Of a stretch of DNA of 64,000 bases, positions 35,741 to 44,349 are shown piece by piece. The stretch is from Clostridia bacterium (lineage in GTDB: Bacteria; Bacillota; Clostridia; UMGS1883): contig JAFSGW010000099.1 of the NCBI GenBank assembly GCA_017440585.1, positions 1 through 64,000 of the forward strand, in the 5' to 3' direction. Position 1 is the stretch's first letter. Each line of letters starts with the position of its first letter. A model generated the notes under the pieces. That model saw only the letters and a program-made list of their open reading frames with translations, ran no database searches and was not told the origin of the DNA. A program made the position numbers and the translations under genes.

Positions 35741-35801
35741 TTTACAGTTTTATTACAGATGGAAATAACTTATTGACTACAAAAAAATCAGGTGCTATAA
35801 T
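35741..35801 (+). promoter_or_regulatory. S-layer gene promoter P2 with WalR-box match
   Basis: Minus-strand TGTAAT-aaaac-TGTAAA at 35757-35741 fits the WalR consensus exactly. Then -35 TTGACT (35773-35778), 17-bp spacer, -10 TATAAT (35796-35801). This is a near-perfect promoter, as expected for an abundant surface protein. Confidence 0.7.
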
Positions 35802-35807
35802 CCGAGT

Positions 35808-35913
35808 ATAGTCAGGATGCGAATCCTGTCGAAGCGCAGATGCTTTTTTGAAAGCGGAAGCAGCTGTGCCAAACAAGATTTGCTTTCAAAAAATTTTAAG
35901 GAGGATTTGAGAC
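35808..35913 (+). promoter_or_regulatory. structured 5' leader of the S-layer-like mRNA
   Basis: The leader of about 105 bases has a hairpin caggat/atcctg (35813-35828) and a long-range helix tttttgaaagc (35847-35857) with gctttcaaaaa (35882-35892), just before the RBS aaggagg. Stable leaders of this kind prolong S-layer mRNA life in other bacteria. Confidence 0.5.
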
Positions 35914-38640
35914 ATGAGAAATCTCAAAAAAGTTCTTGCATTAGTAGTAGCAGTAGCTATGATCGCTTCCATGGGTCTTGTTGCTTCCGCAGCTTCCTAC
36001 AGCGACGTTGCTGCTAACGCTTCTTATGCAGATGCAGTTAACCTTCTTTCTAACCTTGGTATCATCAAGGGTTACGAAGACGGTACATTCAAGCCCGACA
36101 ACACAGTTACAAGAGCAGAAGCTGCTACAATGATCGTACGTATGCTCGCACTTGATGACGAAGTTGAAGCAGGCGACACAAACTTTACAGACGTTGCAGC
36201 TGATAACTGGGCTTCCGGTTATGTAAACGTTGCATACGCTAACGGTATCATCAATGGTATGGGCGATGGCACATTCAACCCCAACGGTGAAGTAACATAC
36301 GGCCAGATCGTTAAGATGATCGTTTGCGCACTTGGTTATGAACCCGTTGCTCTTGCAAACGGCGGTTACCTCGGTGGCGGTTACCTCTACGCAGGTTCTT
36401 CTCAGGTAACAGGTTTCACAAAGGGTGTTTCCGGTACAGCTAACGCTGCAGCTTCCAGAGCTACAGTTGCTAGACTTATCTACAACGCACTTGAAGTTGA
36501 AATCATGGACCAGAAGTCCTTCTCTACAGGTATCAACGGTTCCACATACGAAGTTCTTGAAAACAAGACAATCCTTTCTGAGTACCTCGAACTCGAAAAG
36601 GTTGATGCAGTAGTTGTTGGCACATACCTTTCCAGCGCTCAGTACGACGCTGAAGAAGAAATGACAGTTGACGTAGTTGTTACAAAGAGCTACGCTGACG
36701 AAGAAGTTGCTGTTTACGAAGCAGGCGACGAACTCACTCTTCTTGCTGAAGGTACAGATGCTGCTACTCTTCTCGGTTACACAGTAACAGCTTATGTTGG
36801 CGAAAACGAAGACGGCGATGAAGCTATCTTTGCAGTAGCTCCCAAGGCTAAGAAGAACAGCACACTTACACTTGATGCTGACCTCATTAAGGAATTTGAC
36901 GGTGAAAACCTTGTATACTACAAGAGCGAATCCGCTAAGTCCACATCTGAAGCTGAAGTTCAGGCATTTGTTGAATTCAAGGATATCGAAGATGTTGCTA
37001 CAGCTAACATCGTAGTTAACGGTTTCAACGCTGACTATGAACTTTGCACAATGGGTACAGTTGACACAGCTGAAGAAGTTACATTCCTTGATAACGATGG
37101 CGACGGCGACTACGAATTCGTATTCGTAACAGTTCCCTCTGAAAACGCTGTTGAATTCGTTGTAGCTACAGCTGAAAACGATGACGAAATCTGGACATGG
37201 GCTGATGAAGACGAAGAAGAAGATTTCGAAATCGACGAAGAAGACGATACAAAGCTTTACACAATCATTAAGGACGGCAAGATTGCTGACGCTGCAGCTA
37301 TCGCTGAAGGCGACGTTCTCACAGTTCTTGATGACACAGTAAACGTTGTTACAGTATACGTTTCCTCTAAGCAGGTTGAAGGCACAGTTGACGAAGTAGA
37401 CGATGACGTTTACACAATCGCTGGTGCTGAATACGAAGTATGCCCCATCTCCGCTGGCGTAGTTGGCGAAATCGAAGCTGGTGACGAAGGTATCTTCTAC
37501 ATCAACGCTATGGGCAAGATCGCTGCTGTTGAAACAGTTTCCACAATTGCTAACGCTGACTACGTATACGTAATCGCAGCAGAAGCTAAGGAAGGCGACT
37601 TCGGTAAGTTCGAATACCGCGTAAAGGTTGTTACAGCTGCAGGCGCAGTAGAAGTTCTTACAATCAAGTCCAAGAAGGTTGACGTTTACACAGCTGAAGC
37701 AGCTTTCGAAGACGTTGACGCTGTAGAAGCTTTCGAAGAAATCGAAAACTATGTTGGTATCGCAAGAATCGATACAACAGCTGCTGGTGAACTCTCCGTT
37801 ATCTACCTTCCCGGTTCTGAAGAAGACTTCGCAGTTGAAGCTATCTATGAAACAGACGCTGCAGACGAAAACAAGTTCTACAACGAAGCTCGTGGCACAT
37901 ACGGTGTAGTTGACCTTGCTGCTGAAACACTCGTATTCGAAATCTCTGATGACGAAGACGAAGATCTCGAAGACAGAATCACTGTTACAACAGTTGGTAA
38001 GTCCTTCGTTGACGAAGCTTCCTACAGCTTCACAGCATACGGCGAAGCTGAAGAAGTTGCAGACGTTCTCGTAGTAACAGCTGGTAACACAGCAGTTAAC
38101 ACAGAAGCTCCTGTAATGGTAGTTACAAAGGTATCCGACGTTGTTGTTGACGACGAAGATACAATCAAGGTAACAGGTATCGTTGCTGGTGAAAAGGTTT
38201 CCGTAATCGTTGATCCCGATGAAACAGTTGACGTTGAAAAGGGTAACGTAATCCTTTACGTTGAAGCTGGCGAATTCGTAGAAGACGTTGTAGTTCTCTT
38301 CACATCTGATGATGAAACTGTAGGTGACCTCTTCGCAGGTAACGACGACATCGCTCTCGAAGTTGCTGACGACGATAAGGTTTCCGTACACTACGGCGAA
38401 ATCATGGAAAAGTCTTCCAAGAAGGTTACAATCGCTGAAGATGTATTCTACTTTGCTGATGAAGTTAACGTAACAGTAGTTGACTACTGCGGCGCTAGCG
38501 TATCCATCGCTAAGGGTAGCCTTAACAGCGTTAAGACTTCTACAGACAAGTACGTAAGAACTGCTTTCGTTAAGACAGCTGCTGAAGTTGAAGACGAAAT
38601 CACAGACGTAGTAGTATTTGTTACTCCTGTTGAAGAATAA
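35914..38640 (+). CDS. major SLH-domain surface (S-layer-like) protein
   Basis: A 908-aa secreted acidic protein. Signal peptide at 1-27 (ALVVAVAMIASMGLVASAAS). SLH repeats lie at about 28-78 and 90-143 (EDGTFKPDNTVTRAEAATMI, FTDVAADNWASGYVNVAYAN), with a weaker third to about 195. The remaining 700 residues are rich in Glu, Asp, Val and Thr and match the SLH-CAP protein at 304 across its length, but lack the Thr/Pro linker and CAP domain. Codon use is strongly biased (gct, gaa, gtt, aca), a sign of high expression. Two strong promoters with WalR-box matches drive it. This is probably the main S-layer protein. Confidence 0.88.
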   Translation: MRNLKKVLALVVAVAMIASMGLVASAASYSDVAANASYADAVNLLSNLGIIKGYEDGTFKPDNTVTRAEAATMIVRMLALDDEVEAGDTNFTDVAADNWASGYVNVAYANGIINGMGDGTFNPNGEVTYGQIVKMIVCALGYEPVALANGGYLGGGYLYAGSSQVTGFTKGVSGTANAAASRATVARLIYNALEVEIMDQKSFSTGINGSTYEVLENKTILSEYLELEKVDAVVVGTYLSSAQYDAEEEMTVDVVVTKSYADEEVAVYEAGDELTLLAEGTDAATLLGYTVTAYVGENEDGDEAIFAVAPKAKKNSTLTLDADLIKEFDGENLVYYKSESAKSTSEAEVQAFVEFKDIEDVATANIVVNGFNADYELCTMGTVDTAEEVTFLDNDGDGDYEFVFVTVPSENAVEFVVATAENDDEIWTWADEDEEEDFEIDEEDDTKLYTIIKDGKIADAAAIAEGDVLTVLDDTVNVVTVYVSSKQVEGTVDEVDDDVYTIAGAEYEVCPISAGVVGEIEAGDEGIFYINAMGKIAAVETVSTIANADYVYVIAAEAKEGDFGKFEYRVKVVTAAGAVEVLTIKSKKVDVYTAEAAFEDVDAVEAFEEIENYVGIARIDTTAAGELSVIYLPGSEEDFAVEAIYETDAADENKFYNEARGTYGVVDLAAETLVFEISDDEDEDLEDRITVTTVGKSFVDEASYSFTAYGEAEEVADVLVVTAGNTAVNTEAPVMVVTKVSDVVVDDEDTIKVTGIVAGEKVSVIVDPDETVDVEKGNVILYVEAGEFVEDVVVLFTSDDETVGDLFAGNDDIALEVADDDKVSVHYGEIMEKSSKKVTIAEDVFYFADEVNVTVVDYCGASVSIAKGSLNSVKTSTDKYVRTAFVKTAAEVEDEITDVVVFVTPVEE

Positions 38641-38671
38641 TTAAATCATAAACTGAATAAGTTTTGATAAA

Positions 38672-38704
38672 AGAACCCCCGGTCATCAGACCGGGGGTTT
38701 TTGT
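38672..38704 (+). terminator. terminator of the S-layer-like gene
   Basis: Stem aacccccggtc/gaccgggggtt, loop atca, then Ts. Confidence 0.92.
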
Positions 38705-38713
38705 TGTTCCTCA

Positions 38714-38758
38714 CACCTTTCTGCTCAGTGGGGGCTGTCCCCACTGAGCAGAAAGGTG
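38714..38758. repeat. 20-bp perfect hairpin with GGGGCTGTCCCC core
   Basis: cacctttctgctcagtgggg (38714-38733) pairs perfectly with 38739-38758 around gctgt. Core shared with 7789-7823. Confidence 0.8.
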
Positions 38759-38845
38759 CTTTTGTGGCGGGATAAAAAGTTTGCACAAGATATGGTGGGT
38801 GTTCAAAAGTTAACAAAAAAATCCTTAAAAATCACACTTTTTTTG

Positions 38846-38874
38846 TTGACTTTTATGTCTGTTAGGTGTAATAT
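38846..38874 (+). promoter_or_regulatory. promoter of large Ig-like secreted protein gene
   Basis: TTGACT (38846-38851), 17-bp spacer, TAATAT (38869-38874). The start codon is about 390 bases further on, so the leader is unusually long. Confidence 0.65.
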
Positions 38875-39069
38875 TATTGTGTATTATACCCTGAAATTGG
38901 TGTGCTTGGAAAAAGGGTATATATTAAGACTTTAATTCTGGAACAGGGCTTATATATCTTTCTGAGGTCGACAGAGAGCGTAGGCAGCGTGTTCCGCATC
39001 CGGGGTAAGTGCAATGTTGCCCCAATGCTCGTTCGGTCGGAGACCGAAATATAAATGCTTGGAGGAGCT

Positions 39070-39201
39070 ATGTGGTGCATACCACAAACGAAGTTCCTTC
39101 GACAAATCAAAAATTTGGAGGAACCGAGCCTGACCGCGTCCGGTGGACGATTGAGGGAAGGCGGAGGGTTGTGCCGTGGTCGGCAAGCAACGAGCGATTG
39201 A
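39070..39201 (+). CDS. possible 43-aa leader ORF before the Ig-like protein gene
   Basis: ATG at 39070 has a strong RBS (ggagg at 39061-39065) and opens a 43-codon frame ending TGA at 39199-39201, 66 bp before the main start codon. The peptide is basic and not like anything I know. It may be a regulatory leader or an accident of a 44-bp repeat that carries a second RBS. Confidence 0.35.
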   Translation: MWCIPQTKFLRQIKNLEEPSLTASGGRLREGGGLCRGRQATSD

Positions 39202-39262
39202 GCGAAGTTGATGTCGGGTACCACAAACGAAGTTCCTTCGACAAATCAAAAATTTGGAGGAA
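39080..39262 (+). repeat. exact 44-bp direct repeat in the leader (39080-39123 and 39219-39262)
   Basis: Both copies contain cgaagttccttcgacaaatc and end in the RBS tttggaggaa. The second copy provides the RBS of the gene at 39268; the first is followed by no start codon. Confidence 0.9.
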
Positions 39263-39267
39263 TATTT

Positions 39268-42200
39268 ATGAAACTTAAAAGATTTTTAAGCTTAGCAGTT
39301 GCTCTTGCAATGGTACTTTCTATCGTGCCTGCATTCAGCCTTATTGCAAGCGCAGAATTAAGCGATGCAGCTGTTCTCGAATATGCAAAGTCAACAGCTA
39401 CTCTCTTTGATGCAACAAATCCCGCTCCTACAGCAACAAACGATGCAGCTGTAGAAACAGCATATCCTGCTTCCGGTATCACAACAACACTGAATGACGG
39501 TTACCTTAACGTTAATTCCGGTCCCAGATTCCAGTGCTATGCCGGCGACAGCGTAAACGGTAACCAGGGTGTTAACTACCTTAACCTTCCCGGTTACGGC
39601 GTAGGTAACGATTGGGTGCTTGTAAGCTATATTACAGAATATACCTGCGCATGGGGTGAAGTTTTCCTTCTGGATACAGAAGGTAAGCTTCTTACAGGTG
39701 TTCGTTACGGTACAGGTGACAGCAATGCTATGAGCGTTGCATGGGGTCACAATGGTTGGGGCAACAGCTTAACAAGCCAGTTCCCCGGCTACACATTGAG
39801 CAACGAAGGTAAGACTACTGTTGCAAGTGGCAGCACACAGGTTGATGTTCTTCTCAGAAACTATGACGGTTCTTACACAGCTACATATTTTGTTAACGGA
39901 GCAGAATACTGCGTAGGTACATATGAAGGAACCTTCAACGGCCTTGGTCAGATCGGTCTTTGCCGTAACAGCGGTGGTTCCTGGTCTCGTATTTCTTTGC
40001 AGGCACTTAAGATTTATGCAGGCAACAACCCCTCTTCTTCTGATGCAACAACAATCAGCACAGCACTTAACGAGCTTACAGTTGATGCAATGACAAAGGG
40101 TACAGATCTTACTCTTGCTACAACAGCTGCAGACTCTTTCGGAACAACAGTAAATGTTGAATGGACATCTTCCAACACAGATGTTATTGATAATTACGGT
40201 AACGTAACAGCCCCTGCTGAACTCACAAAGGTTACACTTACACCTTCTGCTGAATTCGGTGGCGAAACAGTTACAGGTAATGCTCATACAGTTACAGTGT
40301 TCCCTGCTGTATACACAGCTGAGGATGAATTCAGCGCACTTGGTGCTTCTTACAACGTAGGCGAAAAGGTTGACCTTTCCTCTGTTTCCTGGTATACCCG
40401 TAAGTCCACAGCTGAAGAAACATACGGCGTAACAGGTCTTACAGAAGAAACTGTTAACGGTGTTAAGGTTACAACATTCCCCGGACTTGGTAGTGCAGGC
40501 GCTCTTGGCGACGGCACAGTCAACGCAAGAACATCTATTGCAGTTACACCCGGTCAGGCTTACCTTATCCGTTTCTACTACGGTAATTACTCCTTTGATA
40601 CAAACAACCCCTATGCTTATAACAAGGTATATACAACAGCTGCAAACTATGAAGATGAAGTTGCTATCGACTATGTTTCCGGTACAGCATCATCATCTAT
40701 CGCAACAACAAAGGATGGCTGGACAGAGGTTGAAGAAATTTTCATTCCTTCCGAAAACGCTAACTTCCTTACATTTGTATACAGCTGGTTAGGCGCAGGC
40801 CTTAAGATTGCAGACATGGAGCTCTACACACTTGTTGAAGATACAACAGCTGTAGAAACAGTAACAGAAGTTGCTGACGTTACTGCTGTTAAGGTTATCG
40901 GCGATACAGCAGTAGTTCTTCCCCAGACAGTTAAGGTTACAGGCTCTCTTGGTAGCCATGTTGATGCTCCTATTGTATGGGATGCTCCCGCAACTTACGG
41001 CGTGGGTACAGTAACAGTAAACGGTACAGCTACAGTTCAGTTTGGTGAACAGGATGCTACAACAGAAGACGTTTCCACAACGGTTACAGTTCTTGAAGAA
41101 ACATTCACACTTTCTGACGTTACAACAGTTAACGGTCAGGGTGCAGGTAAGGAAGCTCAGGTAGCATTCCCCGTAGCAATCAGCGACGAATTCAATATGG
41201 AATTCACAGCTAACTACGCTTCTTTCGGCGACCTCTGGATTACAATCAAGACAAAGGATGCAGGCTTCTTCTCTCCTGAACAGATTCCTCTCGGTGTTAA
41301 CGCTTCCGGTGCATTCCGTCCCGTAAACGGTAACGGTTCCGGTGGCAGAGCACAGGCTGACAGCGACCTTGCATACCTTACAACAGGGGTAAACTACAGA
41401 TTCTTCATCACAACAGATGCTTCTACAGATAAATACACAGTATCTATCTTCGACGAAGCAGGTGTAGAAGTAGTTACAGCTGAAAACTTCGGTTACAGAA
41501 CAAATGCTGATGCAATCGAGTGTATCACATCTATCACAAACAACGGTGCAGGTAGCGTAACTCTTACAAACATTAAGGTTAACGCTAACGTTTCCAAGAC
41601 AGAATATACAATCAATACAACAATTGATGGCACAACAACATCCGCTACAGCTTCCTTCTGGACTGATGAAGAAGCTCTTGCTTCCATTCAGGACATTGCA
41701 GGCTACGAAAAGGCTGTTTCTATCGAAGGCACAACAATTACAGTTGTTTACTCCAACGTATACACAGCACACGCTACATTTGTTGACGCTGATGACAACA
41801 CAGTTAAGGTTGTTGATGTAGAGGTTAAGAGAGGCGAAACCTACACAGTGGCAGCAGAAGATGTATTCTTCCTTAAGTCTAACTATGAAGGTCACCTCTA
41901 CTACATCCCCGAAACAGTAATTTCTGAAGATAACAATAATCTTACAGTTTATGTTCAGGACGATCCCAATAAGTATCCCGCTATAGAAGACGCTCTTATT
42001 ACAGGCGTTTCCGAAATCTGGGGTATTAAGGCAACAAACGAAAACAGTGTATTCGTTGCATCTGCAGGCGGAGAAGGCTCTCCCACAGTTGATGCTAACG
42101 GCGAAAGAAATCATGATGCTAACCACACTCCCTCTACTCTTGGTACAACAAGAAAGGGCTTCTTCCTCTTCCCCGTTGTTGATGTTGAAGAAGGTCAGAA

Positions 42201-43617
42201 GGTAACAGCTAATTTCTATGTTCGCACATGGCATGGTAATGGTTTCTCCAACGGTAACCAGACACTTCGTCTTGCAGCTTATGCTGTAACAGATAATTCC
42301 TGGGCTACACTTTCCGATGGTGATACAAGCTATGTAGCAAACGATGCTCCTCTTCTTGAAAGCTGGAATACACCCGTATTCTCTGAATGGTGCTACAATA
42401 ACCCCGGTTATATCACATTTGATATTACAGAGATGATGGTAGCAGCTAAGGCTGCAGGTCTTAGCGAGCTTACACTTAAGCTCAATGCTCCTTACGGTGC
42501 TGCATACATTGCAGAACGTGAAGCAGCAGTTGCAGGCGGTCAGTACGAGGATAAGGTTGCTTATATCGAAGTTTCTGATGCAGGTCTTGTAAAGGTTACA
42601 GAAACAGGTGATGCTACACTTACAAAGAACGGTTCTGCTATGAACGGCTTTGCATACGTTGCTTCTACAGACGATGTTCGTCTTAATGCAGCAGATGCAG
42701 TTGTTATCGGTACAGATGCAGGCTACTATGAAGCTAACAAGAACCTTAACCTTACAGAAGCAACAACATTCGCTAACACAGCTCCTGCAGGCCTTGGTCT
42801 TGCAATGGTAGGCGGTGCTCAGGTACGTATCGGTTCCACAAACCTTGAAGAAGGCGGAAAGCTTGATGCTCTTGCAGACAGTGGTATCAGATTCCTTGCA
42901 ACAGCTTCCTACAGCGATACAGTTCTTGATGACGAAACAGTTGAATTCGGTATCAAGGTATCCGCTGAAGCTTCCGAAAACGTTGCATACATTCCCGCTG
43001 TATCCTTCCAGAATGATGACAACAGCGTATTCTCCGCTGCTATCACAAGCCTTAAGGAATCCAACTACAACAGAAAGTACACAGCTGTAGCTTATGCTAA
43101 GGTTCCCATGGCTGACGGCTCCGTTAAGGAATTTGTAACAGATGGCGTAACAAGAAGCATTTACCAGGTATCTGCAGGTATCATGAAGAATGGTACAGCT
43201 GATGCAGAAAATGCAGCTTACACAGTTGAAGGCGTAGTTAAGAACGTTCTTAACGCTTACGTAAACCAGACAGGTATCCGCCTTTCCTACACAGCTGACG
43301 GTATTGCAGTTGAAGAAAACAAGTACACAGGTGATGTATTCTTCACAGTTACATCTGAATCTGATGGCGACGACGGCTTCAATGTTACAATCACTCCCGA
43401 TGCAACATGGGGTACACCCGCTGAAATTGCAGAGTGGTGGACAGATTATGTAAGATTCAACAACAATAACAGCATTGCAAAGGGTTATATTTCCGCAAAC
43501 TACTATGTTGACGGCGAACCCGTATTTGTTCATGATGATGGTAGTCTTACATTCAACTTCGACACAACAGACGATGGCACAGGCGGTTTTGATGGCCCCT
43601 GGGTTCCCATTGGCTAA
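39268..43617 (+). CDS. large secreted protein with Ig-like modules, unknown function
   Basis: A 1449-aa secreted protein. Signal peptide at 1-28 (ALAMVLSIVPAFSLIASAE). A laminin/lectin-like N-terminal part (about 30-265, with YTATYFVNGAEYCVGTYEG) is followed by bacterial Ig-like modules (VNVEWTSSNTDVIDNYGNVT near 300; APIVWDAPATYGVGTVTVNG near 590), another lectin-like region and a C-terminal domain about 1190-1350 (DSGIRFLATASYSDTVLDDE). No SLH, sortase or catalytic motif is seen. Codon bias matches the S-layer gene, so it is probably abundant, perhaps an adhesin or matrix protein. I start at the ATG at 39268, where the signal peptide begins. Confidence 0.8.
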   Translation: MKLKRFLSLAVALAMVLSIVPAFSLIASAELSDAAVLEYAKSTATLFDATNPAPTATNDAAVETAYPASGITTTLNDGYLNVNSGPRFQCYAGDSVNGNQGVNYLNLPGYGVGNDWVLVSYITEYTCAWGEVFLLDTEGKLLTGVRYGTGDSNAMSVAWGHNGWGNSLTSQFPGYTLSNEGKTTVASGSTQVDVLLRNYDGSYTATYFVNGAEYCVGTYEGTFNGLGQIGLCRNSGGSWSRISLQALKIYAGNNPSSSDATTISTALNELTVDAMTKGTDLTLATTAADSFGTTVNVEWTSSNTDVIDNYGNVTAPAELTKVTLTPSAEFGGETVTGNAHTVTVFPAVYTAEDEFSALGASYNVGEKVDLSSVSWYTRKSTAEETYGVTGLTEETVNGVKVTTFPGLGSAGALGDGTVNARTSIAVTPGQAYLIRFYYGNYSFDTNNPYAYNKVYTTAANYEDEVAIDYVSGTASSSIATTKDGWTEVEEIFIPSENANFLTFVYSWLGAGLKIADMELYTLVEDTTAVETVTEVADVTAVKVIGDTAVVLPQTVKVTGSLGSHVDAPIVWDAPATYGVGTVTVNGTATVQFGEQDATTEDVSTTVTVLEETFTLSDVTTVNGQGAGKEAQVAFPVAISDEFNMEFTANYASFGDLWITIKTKDAGFFSPEQIPLGVNASGAFRPVNGNGSGGRAQADSDLAYLTTGVNYRFFITTDASTDKYTVSIFDEAGVEVVTAENFGYRTNADAIECITSITNNGAGSVTLTNIKVNANVSKTEYTINTTIDGTTTSATASFWTDEEALASIQDIAGYEKAVSIEGTTITVVYSNVYTAHATFVDADDNTVKVVDVEVKRGETYTVAAEDVFFLKSNYEGHLYYIPETVISEDNNNLTVYVQDDPNKYPAIEDALITGVSEIWGIKATNENSVFVASAGGEGSPTVDANGERNHDANHTPSTLGTTRKGFFLFPVVDVEEGQKVTANFYVRTWHGNGFSNGNQTLRLAAYAVTDNSWATLSDGDTSYVANDAPLLESWNTPVFSEWCYNNPGYITFDITEMMVAAKAAGLSELTLKLNAPYGAAYIAEREAAVAGGQYEDKVAYIEVSDAGLVKVTETGDATLTKNGSAMNGFAYVASTDDVRLNAADAVVIGTDAGYYEANKNLNLTEATTFANTAPAGLGLAMVGGAQVRIGSTNLEEGGKLDALADSGIRFLATASYSDTVLDDETVEFGIKVSAEASENVAYIPAVSFQNDDNSVFSAAITSLKESNYNRKYTAVAYAKVPMADGSVKEFVTDGVTRSIYQVSAGIMKNGTADAENAAYTVEGVVKNVLNAYVNQTGIRLSYTADGIAVEENKYTGDVFFTVTSESDGDDGFNVTITPDATWGTPAEIAEWWTDYVRFNNNNSIAKGYISANYYVDGEPVFVHDDGSLTFNFDTTDDGTGGFDGPWVPIG

Positions 43618-43635
43618 TTAAACAAACTAAAAATT

Positions 43636-43667
43636 AAAGGGCAACCGCAATGCGGTTGCCCTTTTTG
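43636..43667 (+). terminator. terminator of the Ig-like protein gene
   Basis: Stem aaagggcaaccgc/gcggttgccctttt, loop aat, then Ts. Confidence 0.9.
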
Positions 43668-43688
43668 TGTGGGGTATGAAAAATGAAA

Positions 43689-43712
43689 GGGGCGACCAAT
43701 GGTCGCCCCTAC
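43689..43712 (-). repeat. REP palindrome with GTAG tag, downstream of RAYT
   Basis: gggcgaccaatggtcgccc plus cctac. The following 30 bp (gtgggggacgggaaaatgct...) repeat at 44287, on the other side of the RAYT gene. Confidence 0.85.
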
Positions 43713-43751
43713 GTGGGGGACGGGAAAATGCTGCGACGTGTGGGAAACGTT

Positions 43752-44216
43752 TTACAAATAAAAGCAATCGTTTTCCCATTTTAATGGATTGGTATCAATA
43801 TATGTCCAAATATTGTTGTAATCCTGTTGATTACGAATGATGTGGTCGTGAAAGGATTTTTGCCAAACAGGTGAACCGACTGTCTTGGATACAGCACCCT
43901 TGAATTGCTGAATTACAGTGGAAATTGTAGGGGCGTGCATTGCACGCCCGTTGTCGCACATAAGCAGAATATGTACGTGATTGGGCATAACAACATATTT
44001 ATCAACGCGGATGTATGGATATAATGTTTCGATATTTAAAATAGCACTGTTCACAATTTCGCCGTATTGTGACAGTTGCGGGCGACCAATGGTCGCCCCT
44101 GCATCATCCCAGAATATACAAGCCTTGTCCTTTGTGCATACTGTTATAAAATATGCACCGCTACGGCTATAATCATAGTTTGGTAAACGATTAGGTTTGC
44201 GTTTAGGGAAATTCAT
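43752..44216 (-). CDS. REP-associated tyrosine transposase (RAYT, Y1/HUH type)
   Basis: A 154-aa single-strand transposase of the IS200/IS605-related Y1 family. It has the N-terminal SRSGAYFITVCTKD, the HUH motif in YVVMPNHVHILL (H80, H82), and the C-terminal WQKSFHDHIIRNQQDYNNIW with Tyr133 or Tyr139 as the nucleophile, then TYIDTNPLKWENDCFY. RAYTs bind REP hairpins preceded by GTAG. Two REP-like palindromes lie inside the gene: residues 40-46 (GATIGRP) and 89-96 (NGRAMHAP) are coded by them. I start at the ATG at 44216 with RBS gaaagga; an upstream in-frame ATG at 44369 would translate two more REPs and is unlikely. REPs flank the gene on both sides. Confidence 0.9.
   Translation of the reverse strand: MNFPKRKPNRLPNYDYSRSGAYFITVCTKDKACIFWDDAGATIGRPQLSQYGEIVNSAILNIETLYPYIRVDKYVVMPNHVHILLMCDNGRAMHAPTISTVIQQFKGAVSKTVGSPVWQKSFHDHIIRNQQDYNNIWTYIDTNPLKWENDCFYL
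43927..43949 (+). repeat. REP-like palindrome inside the RAYT gene (variant stem)
   Basis: GTAG then gggcgtgcattgcacgccc (with one extra G). The stem differs from the common REP (gtgca instead of gacca) but pairs perfectly. Confidence 0.75.
44080..44102 (-). repeat. REP palindrome inside the RAYT gene (GCAG tag)
   Basis: gggcgaccaatggtcgccc followed by cctgc, so the minus-strand tag is GCAG rather than GTAG. Confidence 0.8.
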
Positions 44217-44264
44217 ATGTTGGTGATCCTTTCGTGATTGATATTTTGTTGGAGGTTGTGGAGC

Positions 44265-44287
44265 GGGCGACCAATGGTCGCCCCTAC
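44265..44287 (-). repeat. REP palindrome with GTAG tag, upstream of RAYT
   Basis: gggcgaccaatggtcgccc plus cctac, 49 bp before the RAYT start codon. Confidence 0.85.
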
Positions 44288-44324
44288 ATGGGGGATGGGG
44301 AAAATGCTGCGACTTACGGAAAAC

Positions 44325-44343
44325 GGGCGACCTATGGTCGCCC
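44325..44343. repeat. REP palindrome without GTAG tag
   Basis: gggcgacctatggtcgccc, 38 bp from the copy at 44265 and touching the end of the secreted GH105 gene. Confidence 0.75.
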
Positions 44344-44349
44344 GTTTTA

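Noticed and set aside
39009-39278. 89-aa plus-strand ORF overlapping the leader
   Set aside because: No RBS and it overlaps the true start at 39268; the frame starting at 39070 has a much better RBS.
40789-43533. 914-codon open frame on the minus strand
   Set aside because: It is an antisense shadow of the highly biased gene at 39268; Cys-rich, without RBS or recognisable domains. The same applies to the minus-strand frame at 35941-38391 and to 1720-2856.
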